A stretch of DNA of 22,641 nucleotides from CAYXEN01 sp964464035 (GCA_964464035.1 CAYXEN010000046.1:1-22641), one strand, 5' to 3'. Shown: positions 1 to 8,730, numbered from the stretch's first letter. The notes: a model not told the origin generated them from the letters alone. Program-made: numbers and translations.

Positions 1-3000
1 ACGTCGCCGAGTGCAATTTGTTTCGACGTCATTCCGTCCGAGTAGTCCGTGCCGGGCGAATTGATCGGGAATTCCCCCTGCAGATCGGCCGTCGTCTTGG
101 AAAACGTGACGTCGTTCGCCCCGTTTATCTGCAGGTCTATCGAAACGGAATCCCTCACGTTCAGGCCCAGATCGTAGGCGATGAACAAGTAAGTGATCTT
201 TCTCGGAGCGAGCTCCAGATCGATTGCGTCCAGACGGTAGTAGCCGTCGGCGTAATAGCCTGTATCCAGCAGGGAATCGAGCGCGGCGTTGAAGAGCCCG
301 TCGCCGTCGGCGTCCGTGAATGCATATATACCTTCTATCTCGGAATCGAGCGCGCTCCCGTCCTGGAAGAGCCTCGCCCCGAAGAGCGTAAGGGGCGTGC
401 TGAAACCGTTGTAGCACCCCACTCCGAAGTTGAGCACCTTCTTGCCGCCCGGATACACGTTCTTGTCTCCGACGGAGTACGGGAAGATCGTGATCTGGTC
501 GGGTTTCGGTATGAACTGCGTGAAGGGATCGATTACGCTCGAATCTATGGGGCCGTCGTTGCCGGAAGCGACCTGGACGCCGTATAGCGGGATGCCGAAC
601 TGTATGGAAGCGCCCGAGGAGAAGCTGTCGTTCAAGTCGGCGGCGACGAAAAAGCGCGTTTCGGCGTTGCATCCCGGCGGGAGTGGTTCGTTGAGATTTA
701 TCGCCTGGTAGTACTTGCCTCCGATGCTTATGAAGGTGCCAACCGGCGCATCGTCCCCGCTTCCTCCGTCGAATGTCCCGTCGCCCCCGTCGCGATAGAG
801 AGTCAGGAGCGCGAAATGCTCCGTCGATGCACTTCCGTTGTTGAATATTCGGAGCGACTTGAGCGTGTCGGCCCGGTAGCCGTTGCCGGGCAGGGAGAAA
901 TCGAAAACCAGGATGTTCTTGGTCTCCGTTACGACGAGACTGTCCATGCGCGGATTCACGGTGATCTGGTGGGCGAGCATCCCGTCGATGATGCGCCTGG
1001 GGAAGCCGGCAACCGGGAAGGAGCCGGCAATCGCGTAGGACGAATCGAACGCGAGATCGGCCGCGCCGGCGACGGCGGCTCCGAGCGTGTCTCCGTCGGC
1101 CGAGCAGAAAGAGTCTACGTCGCACGTCACCAGGATGAATCTCGAGGAATCCGGTGGGATGTCCAGGAAGATGCTGTCCAGCGTCGCCTTCCCACCCGAA
1201 AAGTCGTAGCCGGATCCGAGAAGGTTGTCCTGCAAGCCCACGACCCCGTCTCCGTCGTCCTCGTAGACTCTGATCGTTGCCGTTTCGCCGTCGAGTTCCG
1301 GGCTGGTGCCTTTCCCGGCGGCAAGGCTCGTAAGAAGCAGGGAATCCAGCCGCACGTTGCCGCGCGTGTTGTTCGCAAGCGAGAAGTACAGGATGGGAAG
1401 ATCGACGGACCCCGGGTGTGCAGCCGCATCCACCAGCGGTAATCCGGTGACGGCGATGTTTTCGATCTTTACGATGAGGTAAGTGTGCGAAACGATGACC
1501 GGGCCGTCCAAGGGGCCGTCGTTCGCTGAGGCGACTTGGATGCCGTCGATAGGGATGCCGGGTTGGAACGCACTGCCCTTGATGGGGGTGGAAGCCACGT
1601 CGCCCACTACGAAGAGCACGAGTCGGCCGCTGATGGGGAGGTCGATCCCGCTCCTTTCGTAGCGGTCCCCCGAGAAAACCATTTCCCCGATGAAGGGGTC
1701 CGAGGCGGGAGAGAAACTCCCGTCCCCGTCGTCCGCGTACAACTTGAGGGCGGCGAAGTCCGATGGATCGAATGTGTTCGCATAATTCTTCAGGGACAAG
1801 TCATGGAGCGTATCCGCTGCATAGCCGTTCTGCGGGATCCTTATCGCCGCCAGGAGATTGCCGGTGCTTCCCGCGTAGAGAGTGTCGGCAGGCCCCGGGA
1901 GAATCGTCACTTGATGTGACACCATGCCGTCCACCAATGCATACCCGAACGAGTCGAGCGGGTAGAGCGGGGAAAACGTGTCCGCGACTTCGGCCCCCGA
2001 TCCGAAGACGAAATCCCCGGGGGACGAAACGACCGCGTCGAGCCGGTCCGGATCACGCGCCAGGGACGAGTCGACGTCGGCCGCGACGAGCAGGTATGTG
2101 GTGTCGGATGGACCGAGGGCGAATTTTCCAGTGACTACGAAAACGGCCGCGCCGTTTACGAAAGACGAGACGGAGACGATTGAATCGGCGGGCGATACGG
2201 CGATATCGCCATCCGCGTCGATGACCAGGAACAGGCTGTCCACTTCGGAATCGATCTGGGCTCGAGTCCCGGGCCCGTTCGAGAGATTCGTGACGAGAAG
2301 AGAATCCAGGGGCTGGTCGACGGAAAACTCGTTGACGAGTCTCATGGCGAGCAGGGGCACTTTGTCGGCTCCGGCGTGGACGGCGATCACGTCGAGCGGC
2401 ACGGGAGTCACCGTGATTTTCGGGGCGTCGATCAGGATGGCGTTCCTTCCGGCAGTGGAAAGGGAATCGACGAAGGGATTGCCGAGATCGTCAATGCCGA
2501 CGAATTGAAGGACGAGATCGTAGTAACGCGGCGCGCTCATGAGCGCGGGCACGGGAGCCCCTGCGAAGGTCAACGTAAAGTCCCTGGCGTTCGGTGTTAT
2601 GTAGGTCGGATTGGCAAGGTGCGAAACGAAAGTGTTCGCGCCGTCCGTGAACGATACAATCGAGGATGTATCGAGCATGACGCCGAGGGAGGACAGGTTG
2701 TTGATACCGATATGAAGTGACAGGGCGCTGTCCGCAGTGGTCGCCCGGGCGGGATAGAGAGTGCCCGAGGAATCGATCAGGGCCGCTTGCGCGAGCACGA
2801 AAACGGTGTCCAACCCGCTGACGCCCGGACTTCGATCGGCGGGACGTGCACCGTCGAAGTCGTCGTCGAAGGCATGGATCTCGTACGTGATCTGTGTGCC
2901 CGGCGGCTGCGGCGGAATCGGGACGTCGCTCGCGAAGGTATCCCCGGACACCCGAGAGAGAGTGGTCTCGACCGCATCCACGCTCAGTTCGCCGTCCGTG

Positions 3001-5300
3001 TCCCACAGGACATATACTCCCTGGCCCCCGCTCCCCGTGGAGTCGTCGTAGACCCCGCTCGGGTCTCTTATATCGGCCGCCAGATAAATGGAGTCGGCGG
3101 AAGTCACGACTTGCGGGGAAATGGTGATAATTTCCGGCCCCGTGGTATCTTCGTCCTGTATCACGATCGGAAAGAATATCTTTTCTATCCAGGGGGAATT
3201 GGCGCCGTCGCTCTGCATGTGGAAATAGACGTCGGCGGTGTCGCCCTCGATCCAATCCATGTCGGGCCTGAACCAGAGCTCGGAGATGAAGTATCTGTCC
3301 GGATCACAGGTCTTGGTGATTTCCCATTTCGTTCCGCCGTCCACGCAATCCACGACGCCGCCTATCGCGGGAAGAGTAGTGATCGTCGCGACCTCGCTCG
3401 TCTTGCCTTGATCGATTCCCGGTTCGGTGAAAGGGTCGGTGAGCGGGTTCCACGGTACGGCCGGCTTCGACTTGGCCGTGAATCCGCGCAGGTGGTCGAT
3501 CGGACTCAAGTAGGAGTCGGGGACGTTCGACTGTGTCACTATCATCTCTTTGTCGGAAGTCGGCATGGTTGCGGATGCGAATCCCCGCCCTACCCCGGTG
3601 ATCGCCCAGTAGCCGTCTCCCGAGAGATCCGCGTCATAATCGTATGGAGCCAGGTTGGGGTTTATTTCCAGCACCATCCTGTACGTGGAGGAATCTTGTT
3701 GGACGACGCCTCCGAAAGGCGATCCGGTGACTATGACCGAATCGTAAGGAGCCCCGGGGATCTGCACGAAGGCGGCGAGGGAGTCATCCCAGCGCTCGGG
3801 AGTGTTTCTGGTGTCGTAGAGATATCCCAGAACCCGGAATGTTCCGCGGATGACGGTCCAAGCATCCTTCACCAGTGCGCCCGCGTAACCGGCGGTCGTT
3901 CCGTTGCCCAGATCGAGGACATCGTATGCGGCATCGAGAATGATGGTGCTGTCGAGGAGCGCAGAGGTGTTGACGTCTATGAGGTAGGATAGCGTGTCGG
4001 TCGTTCCATTGGCTACGAAAACGGGATTGAAGGGGTCGGCGGTGATGGTGTAGTCCGCTGCCCGGTCGTCCCAGGTGTTGAGAGTGAACGTAGGACCGCC
4101 GCTGTTGATCAAGCAATCGCTTCCGAGAGAATTGGTGACCACTACCAGGAGGTTGATACCGACCTGCCCCGGCATGACGTAGTCGTAACTCGTTGCAACT
4201 TCGTTTATCACGAATGTATTGTTGGGATTGATTATCGTTGTCGTGCGGATGGTGTCCGGTTGCGGCCACCCGCCCGAAGCGCTCTCGACGGTGTCCGCGC
4301 TCGACCAAATGGACGCCGGGCCGGTTATCGATGTTCCCACCTGGTCTCCGTCGGGGGCCGCAATGGGCACATCTTGCGCGGCGAACAACCTGGTTCCGTT
4401 TCCCGATAGTATGAATCCGAGATTCGTGAAACGAGCGACGCCGCTGTTGTAAACGGCGGATCCGATCAGGACGTCGTCGTTGGAGTCGAATCGCCCGGGC
4501 GATTGGGGCCCCGAGTCTTCCCAGAGATAGGCGTTTCCCACGTCATTGGGATCGCCGGATCCTTCCTGGGCGATTTCGAGCGAGTCGATTACGACACTGG
4601 CCCCCCCGGGATCCAGGGATATCGTGAGCAGGTTGACCTGCTTGTCGCCGGCGTAGACGGAAGCGGGAATGGAATCGGCCGAAGCCGAGACGACGAGCTT
4701 CGTGATCGTCGGTATGATCACGAGAGAGGGGTACTGCACGGTGTCATAAGCGAGAAGGATCGGATCGGCGCTTATGGCTCCCATCCACACGAGAAGAACG
4801 AGATTGTGCCCTTTCTTCAGCGTGTAGGAAGCCACGGGGATCATCGCCGTCTTTTCATTCCACGCGATCCCCCATGGATCCTCGTATATCTCGACCGGTG
4901 TGCTTATCAAGGATACGATTGACGCCGAATCATCGCCCAAGGCGATGAAGAGCGAGCCGCCCGTTCCCCCGATACCGTCACGGAGCCTGGAGAAAAGATG
5001 TACTTCCACGGTGCCGCTGATGACCCTGTCGATGCCGTTTCCCGCAAAGGTGAACATCTGGTAGGAAAGCGGGTTCGAAGGCGAATAATTGGGGAAAATC
5101 GTCAAACCTTCGTAGCCGTCCCCGTCGAAATCCAGGAGGGTTCCGCTCTCGGGAGGGAAAACGGAAAGACTGTCGACGGGGTTGAAGGCCGAGAACGAAC
5201 CGTCGTCTCGCAGATAGAAGATTTCATGGCCCGACGCGATCCGCGGAAGGATCGAGGCAAGGAGTGCAAAAAGCAAGAGTGGAAAATATTTCCTCTTCAT
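1..5300 (-). CDS. Giant exported tandem-repeat protein, 3'-truncated by the window edge
   Basis: Reading the minus strand from the ATG at 5298-5300, the frame stays open to base 3 (1766 codons), so the C-terminus lies outside the window. Residues 1-24 form a signal peptide (MKRK, then a Leu/Ala-rich core, cut near IASG/HE). The N-terminal 180 residues look like a beta-rich domain; an Ig-like stretch with GPEIITISP lies near residue 700. From about residue 960 onward two related beta-domains alternate, giving a unit of about 315 residues: DGMVSHQ, DGMLAHQ and DGMTSKQ have their Met at residues 1126, 1441 and 1757. Each domain carries an acidic loop such as DDGDG or DADGDG, which might bind calcium. 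Composition is rich in Asp, Ser, Thr and Gly, with few Cys, as in surface or extracellular proteins. I recognise no named family and infer a cell-surface or secreted structural/adhesive role. No strong Shine-Dalgarno is visible before the start. All plus-strand ORFs in this stretch are shadows. Confidence 0.88.
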   Translation of the reverse strand, partial: MKRKYFPLLLFALLASILPRIASGHEIFYLRDDGSFSAFNPVDSLSVFPPESGTLLDFDGDGYEGLTIFPNYSPSNPLSYQMFTFAGNGIDRVISGTVEVHLFSRLRDGIGGTGGSLFIALGDDSASIVSLISTPVEIYEDPWGIAWNEKTAMIPVASYTLKKGHNLVLLVWMGAISADPILLAYDTVQYPSLVIIPTITKLVVSASADSIPASVYAGDKQVNLLTISLDPGGASVVIDSLEIAQEGSGDPNDVGNAYLWEDSGPQSPGRFDSNDDVLIGSAVYNSGVARFTNLGFILSGNGTRLFAAQDVPIAAPDGDQVGTSITGPASIWSSADTVESASGGWPQPDTIRTTTIINPNNTFVINEVATSYDYVMPGQVGINLLVVVTNSLGSDCLINSGGPTFTLNTWDDRAADYTITADPFNPVFVANGTTDTLSYLIDVNTSALLDSTIILDAAYDVLDLGNGTTAGYAGALVKDAWTVIRGTFRVLGYLYDTRNTPERWDDSLAAFVQIPGAPYDSVIVTGSPFGGVVQQDSSTYRMVLEINPNLAPYDYDADLSGDGYWAITGVGRGFASATMPTSDKEMIVTQSNVPDSYLSPIDHLRGFTAKSKPAVPWNPLTDPFTEPGIDQGKTSEVATITTLPAIGGVVDCVDGGTKWEITKTCDPDRYFISELWFRPDMDWIEGDTADVYFHMQSDGANSPWIEKIFFPIVIQDEDTTGPEIITISPQVVTSADSIYLAADIRDPSGVYDDSTGSGGQGVYVLWDTDGELSVDAVETTLSRVSGDTFASDVPIPPQPPGTQITYEIHAFDDDFDGARPADRSPGVSGLDTVFVLAQAALIDSSGTLYPARATTADSALSLHIGINNLSSLGVMLDTSSIVSFTDGANTFVSHLANPTYITPNARDFTLTFAGAPVPALMSAPRYYDLVLQFVGIDDLGNPFVDSLSTAGRNAILIDAPKITVTPVPLDVIAVHAGADKVPLLAMRLVNEFSVDQPLDSLLVTNLSNGPGTRAQIDSEVDSLFLVIDADGDIAVSPADSIVSVSSFVNGAAVFVVTGKFALGPSDTTYLLVAADVDSSLARDPDRLDAVVSSPGDFVFGSGAEVADTFSPLYPLDSFGYALVDGMVSHQVTILPGPADTLYAGSTGNLLAAIRIPQNGYAADTLHDLSLKNYANTFDPSDFAALKLYADDGDGSFSPASDPFIGEMVFSGDRYERSGIDLPISGRLVLFVVGDVASTPIKGSAFQPGIPIDGIQVASANDGPLDGPVIVSHTYLIVKIENIAVTGLPLVDAAAHPGSVDLPILYFSLANNTRGNVRLDSLLLTSLAAGKGTSPELDGETATIRVYEDDGDGVVGLQDNLLGSGYDFSGGKATLDSIFLDIPPDSSRFILVTCDVDSFCSADGDTLGAAVAGAADLAFDSSYAIAGSFPVAGFPRRIIDGMLAHQITVNPRMDSLVVTETKNILVFDFSLPGNGYRADTLKSLRIFNNGSASTEHFALLTLYRDGGDGTFDGGSGDDAPVGTFISIGGKYYQAINLNEPLPPGCNAETRFFVAADLNDSFSSGASIQFGIPLYGVQVASGNDGPIDSSVIDPFTQFIPKPDQITIFPYSVGDKNVYPGGKKVLNFGVGCYNGFSTPLTLFGARLFQDGSALDSEIEGIYAFTDADGDGLFNAALDSLLDTGYYADGYYRLDAIDLELAPRKITYLFIAYDLGLNVRDSVSIDLQINGANDVTFSKTTADLQGEFPINSPGTDYSDGMTSKQIALGD
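30..1925 (-). repeat. Tandem protein repeat of about 315 residues (two alternating beta-domains)
   Basis: Within the giant protein the motif (V/I/S)DGM(V/L/T)(S/A)(H/K)Q recurs with its Met codon at 1923-1925, 978-980 and 30-32, a spacing of 945 and 948 bases. Other landmarks keep the same phase: GI(P)(I/L)-G(I/V)QVAS-NDGP occurs once per unit, as does a LDSLLV/LDSLLL strand in the intervening domain. Copies are diverged at the DNA level, so this is an old protein-level repeat and not a recent duplication. The array continues past the left edge. Confidence 0.85.
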
Positions 5301-5343
5301 GTGCTATGAATAAGTCTTTGCAATTAAACGCGATGGATCCTCG

Positions 5344-5367
5344 AAAAAACGGGCTCGCAGACGAACC
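5344..5367 (-). terminator. Rho-independent terminator behind the fumarase operon
   Basis: On the minus strand GGTTCG (5367-5362) pairs with CGAGCC (5357-5352) across a TCTG loop, with one G-U pair; two bases later comes a run of six T (5349-5344). It lies 170 bases beyond the beta-subunit stop and 43 bases before the start of the giant exported protein, so it would separate the two transcription units. The gap 5301-5536 holds no other gene I can support; a GCATG/CATGC inverted repeat near 5380-5396 has no T-run. Confidence 0.6.
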
Positions 5368-5536
5368 GCTCCGCTCCCGCATGCCTGCCATGCGAGCAAC
5401 GCTCGTGCCATATCGGGAACGAGGAGGAAAGGTGAAGCTCGAGAAGGCACTTGGAGACGGATCGAGGGATCAGGAGAAATGGACGCGACTGCAGTATTGC
5501 TTCGAGGATTGGAGCCGGTGGATCACCGAGGTGGGG

Positions 5537-6160
5537 TCATTTCCGGGTGATGTCCCTGATGATGGAGTCCAGGTTGCGGGATGATTCAGCTTCCACCTCC
5601 TTGTGGAGGCTTTCGCCGCGGCTGTCCATGGTCACGACCGCGTCGAAATCCTTCACCCTTATCACCCAGAAGGCTTCCGGGACGCCGAATTCGAGCTTGT
5701 ATACGTCGATCACTTCCACCACCGAGCTTGCTATGAGGCTGGCAGCTCCTCCAACGGCATGGAAGTATACGGCCTTGTGACGCTTGCAGGCCTCGAGCGT
5801 TTTTTCGCCCATGCCGCCCTTGCCGACGATGCCTCGCACACCGAATCTCTCTATTATCATGTGTTCGTACGGTTCTTCGCGTATGCTCGTCGTGGGCCCC
5901 GCCGATACGAAACGCCACGAACCGTTCTCTTTGGCTACGACGGGACCGCAATGGTATATCAATCCGCCGCGGAGCACCTGGGAAAGCCGATCGAACAGCG
6001 GACGCTCCTCCGGGGAAGGATCCCTTTCTATGAAATGCTCCACCAGGAATTTGTGAGCCGCGTCACGAGCGGTGATCATGACGCCGGAGATCTTGACGAT
6101 GTCCCCGGTCTCGAGCGAGGCGGCGCGGTCTTCTGTGAGTGGAAGCTGCAACCTAATCAA
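5537..6160 (-). CDS. Class I fumarate hydratase (or L-tartrate dehydratase), beta subunit
   Basis: 207 residues, the usual size for the separate C-terminal (beta) subunit of iron-sulfur fumarases and tartrate dehydratases, which reversibly hydrate fumarate to malate in the TCA cycle. Family signatures seen: DIVKISGVMITARDAAH near residue 20-37, YHCGPV near 69-74, SAGPTTSIR near 86-94 and VGKGGMGEKTLEA near 111-123. The start is TTG (6158-6160): it has GGGAGG seven bases upstream and no ATG precedes residue 27, which lies inside the conserved core. It overlaps the alpha-subunit stop by 8 bases, implying coupled translation. Substrate choice between fumarate and tartrate cannot be settled from sequence alone; fumarate is more common for stand-alone pairs of this type. 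The family's usual SIRM-EPYE is SIREEPYE here. Confidence 0.93.
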   Translation of the reverse strand: MIRLQLPLTEDRAASLETGDIVKISGVMITARDAAHKFLVEHFIERDPSPEERPLFDRLSQVLRGGLIYHCGPVVAKENGSWRFVSAGPTTSIREEPYEHMIIERFGVRGIVGKGGMGEKTLEACKRHKAVYFHAVGGAASLIASSVVEVIDVYKLEFGVPEAFWVIRVKDFDAVVTMDSRGESLHKEVEAESSRNLDSIIRDITRK

Positions 6161-7031
6161 TTTCCATCCTCCCGTCCACTACGTTCATCTCTCGTCGCCT
6201 GCAGGCCCAGCACATGTACGCGATCGAAACGAAGTATGATGCAGGGAGGCGGTGGAGGACGCCTATCTTGACGCCCAGGGTCGTGGTCCTGCCGCCGAAA
6301 CCCATCGGGCCTATGCCGAGAGTGTTGGACTTTTCGTAGATCCTCTCTTCGAGAGCCCGCAATTCCGGCTCGGGGTTCTCGTCGTCGAGCCTTCGGAAGA
6401 GCTGCTCCTTGGAACCCGCGTATGAACTTCCCCGGTCGCCGCCGATGCAGACGCCCACGATCCCGGGGGCGCATCCCTTGCCCTGCGCCTTGTTGATGGC
6501 GTCGAGTACCACTATCTCGACGCCTGCGAGATCCCGCCCGGCACCCAGCGCCGCTTTGGGAAGACTGTACTGAGTGCTCACGTTTTCGCTGCCCCCGCCT
6601 TTCAAGAGGAGCCGGACGCGCACATTGTCACTATCCCACTCGGTGAAATGGATCGAGGGCAAGCCCTTGCCCAGGCCGGTGCCGCTGTTCTCCCCGGTGA
6701 GAGAATCCACGGCGTTGGGGCGCAGGTAGCTCCTCGCGGTGGCTTCCTTGACCGCATCCTCTATGTCCCGGCGCATCTCGGCGGTCGAGAGCCCGACGGG
6801 GTGGTAGACTTGGAAGATGTTCGTTCCCGTGTCCTGGCAAAGAGGCGTGGAGCGTTCCCTCGCTATGCGGACGTTCTCGAGTATGGATGCGAGCGCGCTA
6901 GCCGCGGGCGAGCCGGTTTCCTCGCGGTCGCGGGCCGCCTGGAGGGCTTTCTCCACGTCGGCGGGCAGATCGGTCGCCGTCCGCCTGATGAGTTCAAGGA
7001 TCCACTCTGAAAACATTGGATAAGCTTTCAT
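6153..7031 (-). CDS. Class I fumarate hydratase (or L-tartrate dehydratase), alpha subunit
   Basis: 292 residues, normal for the [4Fe-4S]-binding alpha subunit. It shows the expected three-cysteine pattern of this family: PLCQDTGT near residue 63-70, KGCAPGIVGVCIGGDRG near 195-211, and YMCWACRR near the C-terminus. Also typical are GENSGTGLGKGLPSIHF, KGGGSENVSTQ and LGIGPMGFGG. The cytosolic enzyme interconverts fumarate and malate; the cluster is normally oxygen-sensitive, so the gene suggests anaerobic or microaerobic life (family knowledge and inference). ATG at 7029-7031 is chosen; a second in-frame ATG (MFSEW, 7014-7016) is possible. Neither has a Shine-Dalgarno, which fits the promoter placed almost at the start codon. 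Confidence 0.94.
   Translation of the reverse strand: MKAYPMFSEWILELIRRTATDLPADVEKALQAARDREETGSPAASALASILENVRIARERSTPLCQDTGTNIFQVYHPVGLSTAEMRRDIEDAVKEATARSYLRPNAVDSLTGENSGTGLGKGLPSIHFTEWDSDNVRVRLLLKGGGSENVSTQYSLPKAALGAGRDLAGVEIVVLDAINKAQGKGCAPGIVGVCIGGDRGSSYAGSKEQLFRRLDDENPEPELRALEERIYEKSNTLGIGPMGFGGRTTTLGVKIGVLHRLPASYFVSIAYMCWACRRREMNVVDGRMEID
6168..6173 (-). promoter_or_regulatory. Ribosome binding site fixing the TTG start of the beta subunit
   Basis: GGGAGG on the minus strand, seven bases before TTG at 6158-6160. The only nearby ATG (6163-6165) is in the alpha-subunit frame and meets a stop three codons later, so the TTG is the reasonable start. Confidence 0.7.
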
Positions 7032-7040
7032 GAGAAGTGC

Positions 7041-7069
7041 ATCTTAGCAGCTGGATCGAGTCCAGTCAA
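7041..7069 (-). promoter_or_regulatory. Sigma-70-like promoter of the fumarase operon
   Basis: Minus-strand TTGACT (7069-7064), a 17-base spacer, and TAAGAT (7046-7041). Only nine bases separate the -10 from the ATG at 7031, so the transcript would start two or three bases before the start codon, i.e. be practically leaderless, or translation would begin at the second ATG (7016). Confidence 0.55.
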
Positions 7070-7238
7070 GTCCCGGCGATAGGGGATAAAGCATCCCTGT
7101 AGTGACTAGTTTCCACCCCGCCCCGCGAGCGAAGTATTCGACTCGACGGCGCCGGTCGCATGATCCCGTCTTCCGCGGTGACGAGTCCAATGCATGGGTT
7201 GAAGCAAATTTGTTGCTGAGGTCGTCAAGAGTTGCGGC

Positions 7239-7244
7239 TATAAT
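7239..7244 (+). promoter_or_regulatory. Possible -10 box (TATAAT) for the Mut7-C/CDF genes
   Basis: A perfect TATAAT lies 52 bases before the ATG of the Mut7-C gene. The best -35 (TTGCTG, 7213-7218) is 20 bases away, longer than usual, so the call rests mainly on the -10. The 7032-7296 gap is a divergent promoter region with no gene I can support. Confidence 0.35.
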
Positions 7245-7296
7245 TGCGAGGACACGAATCCAAGCGAGTGATTCTTGCGGCCCACGGGAGCAGGCG

Positions 7297-7770
7297 ATGA
7301 ACAGAGAAACGACGCTGGCCGTCGACGGCATGCTGGGAAAGCTGGGAAAGTACTTGCGGGCGATGGGCTTCGATACCTTGTTCGATCCGCGCCTGGGCGA
7401 GGGGATCTTCACGAGATGCGAGATAGAGGAAAGGGTTTTGATAACCACCCGAAAAAGCTTTCCCGAAGTATGCAATTGTCGCGTGATCTCACTCGAGGAG
7501 GGACCCGTCGAGAAACAGCTGGCTCACGTCGTACGGGAACTGGGCGTGAAGCCCTCGCGGAAAGACGCCCTGACCGTCTGCCTCGGGTGCAACACCGGGA
7601 CGAAGAAAGTGGACCCGGCGGAGGTGGTGGATCTAGTGCCGAAGAACGTCCGGGAAAAGATGAAGGAATATCGCCGGTGCCCGTCTTGCGGAAAGGTGTT
7701 CTGGTGGGGAAGTCACGCGGACCGTATCATGGAGCTGCTCGAAAGAAGCGGTGTCTACGAGACTCGTTGA
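7297..7770 (+). CDS. Mut7-C family protein (PIN-like RNase domain plus zinc ribbon)
   Basis: 157 residues from the ATG at 7297, which follows a GGGAGCAGG ribosome site; an upstream in-frame extension to 7102 is rejected as it covers the promoter region. The N-terminus (VDGMLGKLGKYLRAMGFDT) is the signature of the Mut7-C domain, a predicted PIN-like nuclease fold with early acidic residues (D in VDGM, D in FDT). The C-terminal part has CxxC pairs C95/C98 (CLGC) and C128/C131 (CPSC) followed by GKVFWWGSH, a zinc ribbon. The family is named after the C-terminal domain of animal Mut-7; its bacterial role is not well defined, with RNA binding or cleavage proposed. It lies 15 bases before the CDF transporter gene and is probably cotranscribed with it. 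Confidence 0.9.
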   Translation: MNRETTLAVDGMLGKLGKYLRAMGFDTLFDPRLGEGIFTRCEIEERVLITTRKSFPEVCNCRVISLEEGPVEKQLAHVVRELGVKPSRKDALTVCLGCNTGTKKVDPAEVVDLVPKNVREKMKEYRRCPSCGKVFWWGSHADRIMELLERSGVYETR

Positions 7771-7785
7771 CAAAGGCATGATCGA

Positions 7786-8679
7786 ATGAAGCCACGTACC
7801 AGGGATGCTTTGTTTTCAGTCGATACATGCTTTCAACTGGGAGTATGGGTCAACGTATTACTGACCGCTTTCAAGTTCTTCGCCGGCATCACCGGTTCGA
7901 GCAAGGCGATGATCGCCGATGCCCTCCATTCGACATCCGACGTCATCGCCACCGTCATCGTCTGGTTCGCCTATAAGTCGAGCAAGCGCCCGGCCGATGA
8001 CACGCATCCCTACGGTCATGAAGGTATCGAGTCGCTGGCGTCGATATTCGTGTCGCTGCTGCTCTTGATAACCGGCGGCTACATGACCTATTCCGCAATT
8101 ACCATAATCAAGAGGGGATCCTATCACGAGCCCTCGATGCTGGCTCTCCTGGCCGCCGTCTCCTCCATCATCGTAAAAGAGATAATGTTCCGCTACACGA
8201 TCTGGGTTGCAAGGCGCGAGAACAGCCCTGCTCTTCAATCCAATGCCTGGGATCACAGGAGCGACGCGTTTTCATCCATAGCGGCTCTCTTGGGAATCAT
8301 AGGCGCCAGGACGGGAAGAACGTTCCTCGATCCGGCCGCCGGGATCGTGATCGCTTTTCTCATAGCGCACATGGCGTTCAAGATACTGCGTGAAAACCTG
8401 GGTATGCTCATCGATGAGCCGCCGGGAGCGGAGCTTTTCGAGAGGCTCCGGGACGTGGTCACGGGCGTGAAGGGAGTGGAAGGCATCGGCGAGTTCAAAG
8501 TGAGAAGGAGGGGCTCGATGTATTACATAGACCTGACGATCTACGTGCACGAGCATCTCACGGTCGCCGAGGGGCACTCGATCGCCGAGCAGGTTGAGAA
8601 GAATCTCCTCGATTCCGGCAACAGAGTGTTTTCGTCCATGGTTCATGTCGAGCCCTATTCGGTCTCCGACAATAGTTGA
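7786..8679 (+). CDS. Cation diffusion facilitator (CDF) family metal efflux transporter
   Basis: 297 residues, usual size for bacterial CDF proton/metal antiporters of the inner membrane. The N-terminal two thirds hold about six hydrophobic segments; the C-terminal 90 residues (VTGVKGVEGIGEFKVRRRG onward, ending MVHVEP) are the cytoplasmic ferredoxin-like dimerisation domain. Transport-site motifs: ADALHSTSD in TM2 (H48, D52), HPYGHEGIESLAS in the TM2-TM3 loop and NAWDHRSDAFSS in TM5 (D156, H157, D160). TM2 thus has HxxxD and TM5 DxxxD with an extra His, so whether Zn, Fe or Mn is moved is unclear. A short upstream ATG at 7778 is out of frame and closes after three codons. Its stop overlaps the -35 of the next gene's promoter. 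Confidence 0.95.
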   Translation: MKPRTRDALFSVDTCFQLGVWVNVLLTAFKFFAGITGSSKAMIADALHSTSDVIATVIVWFAYKSSKRPADDTHPYGHEGIESLASIFVSLLLLITGGYMTYSAITIIKRGSYHEPSMLALLAAVSSIIVKEIMFRYTIWVARRENSPALQSNAWDHRSDAFSSIAALLGIIGARTGRTFLDPAAGIVIAFLIAHMAFKILRENLGMLIDEPPGAELFERLRDVVTGVKGVEGIGEFKVRRRGSMYYIDLTIYVHEHLTVAEGHSIAEQVEKNLLDSGNRVFSSMVHVEPYSVSDNS

Positions 8680-8704
8680 TGTTTGTTTAGGCGTGTCCTA
8701 GAAT
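8676..8704 (+). promoter_or_regulatory. Sigma-70-like promoter for the M1-like peptidase gene
   Basis: TTGATG (8676-8681), 17-base spacer, TAGAAT (8699-8704). The -35 overlaps the CDF stop codon. Transcription would start near 8711, leaving a short leader with a GGGAG ribosome site before ATG 8731. Confidence 0.5.
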
Positions 8705-8730
8705 GTGATCAACGAGACGGGAGTGATGCA

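Noticed and set aside
2787..3992. Long plus-strand open frames across 1-5300
   Set aside because: They lie opposite a continuous minus-strand frame with a signal peptide, repeat structure and beta-domain composition; the plus frames have Arg/Gly-rich, motif-free translations typical of shadows in GC-rich DNA.
5264..5584. Small plus-strand ORF between the fumarase beta subunit and the giant protein
   Set aside because: No ribosome site, Arg-rich composition without motifs, and it overlaps both neighbours; the stretch is better explained by a minus-strand terminator and spacer.
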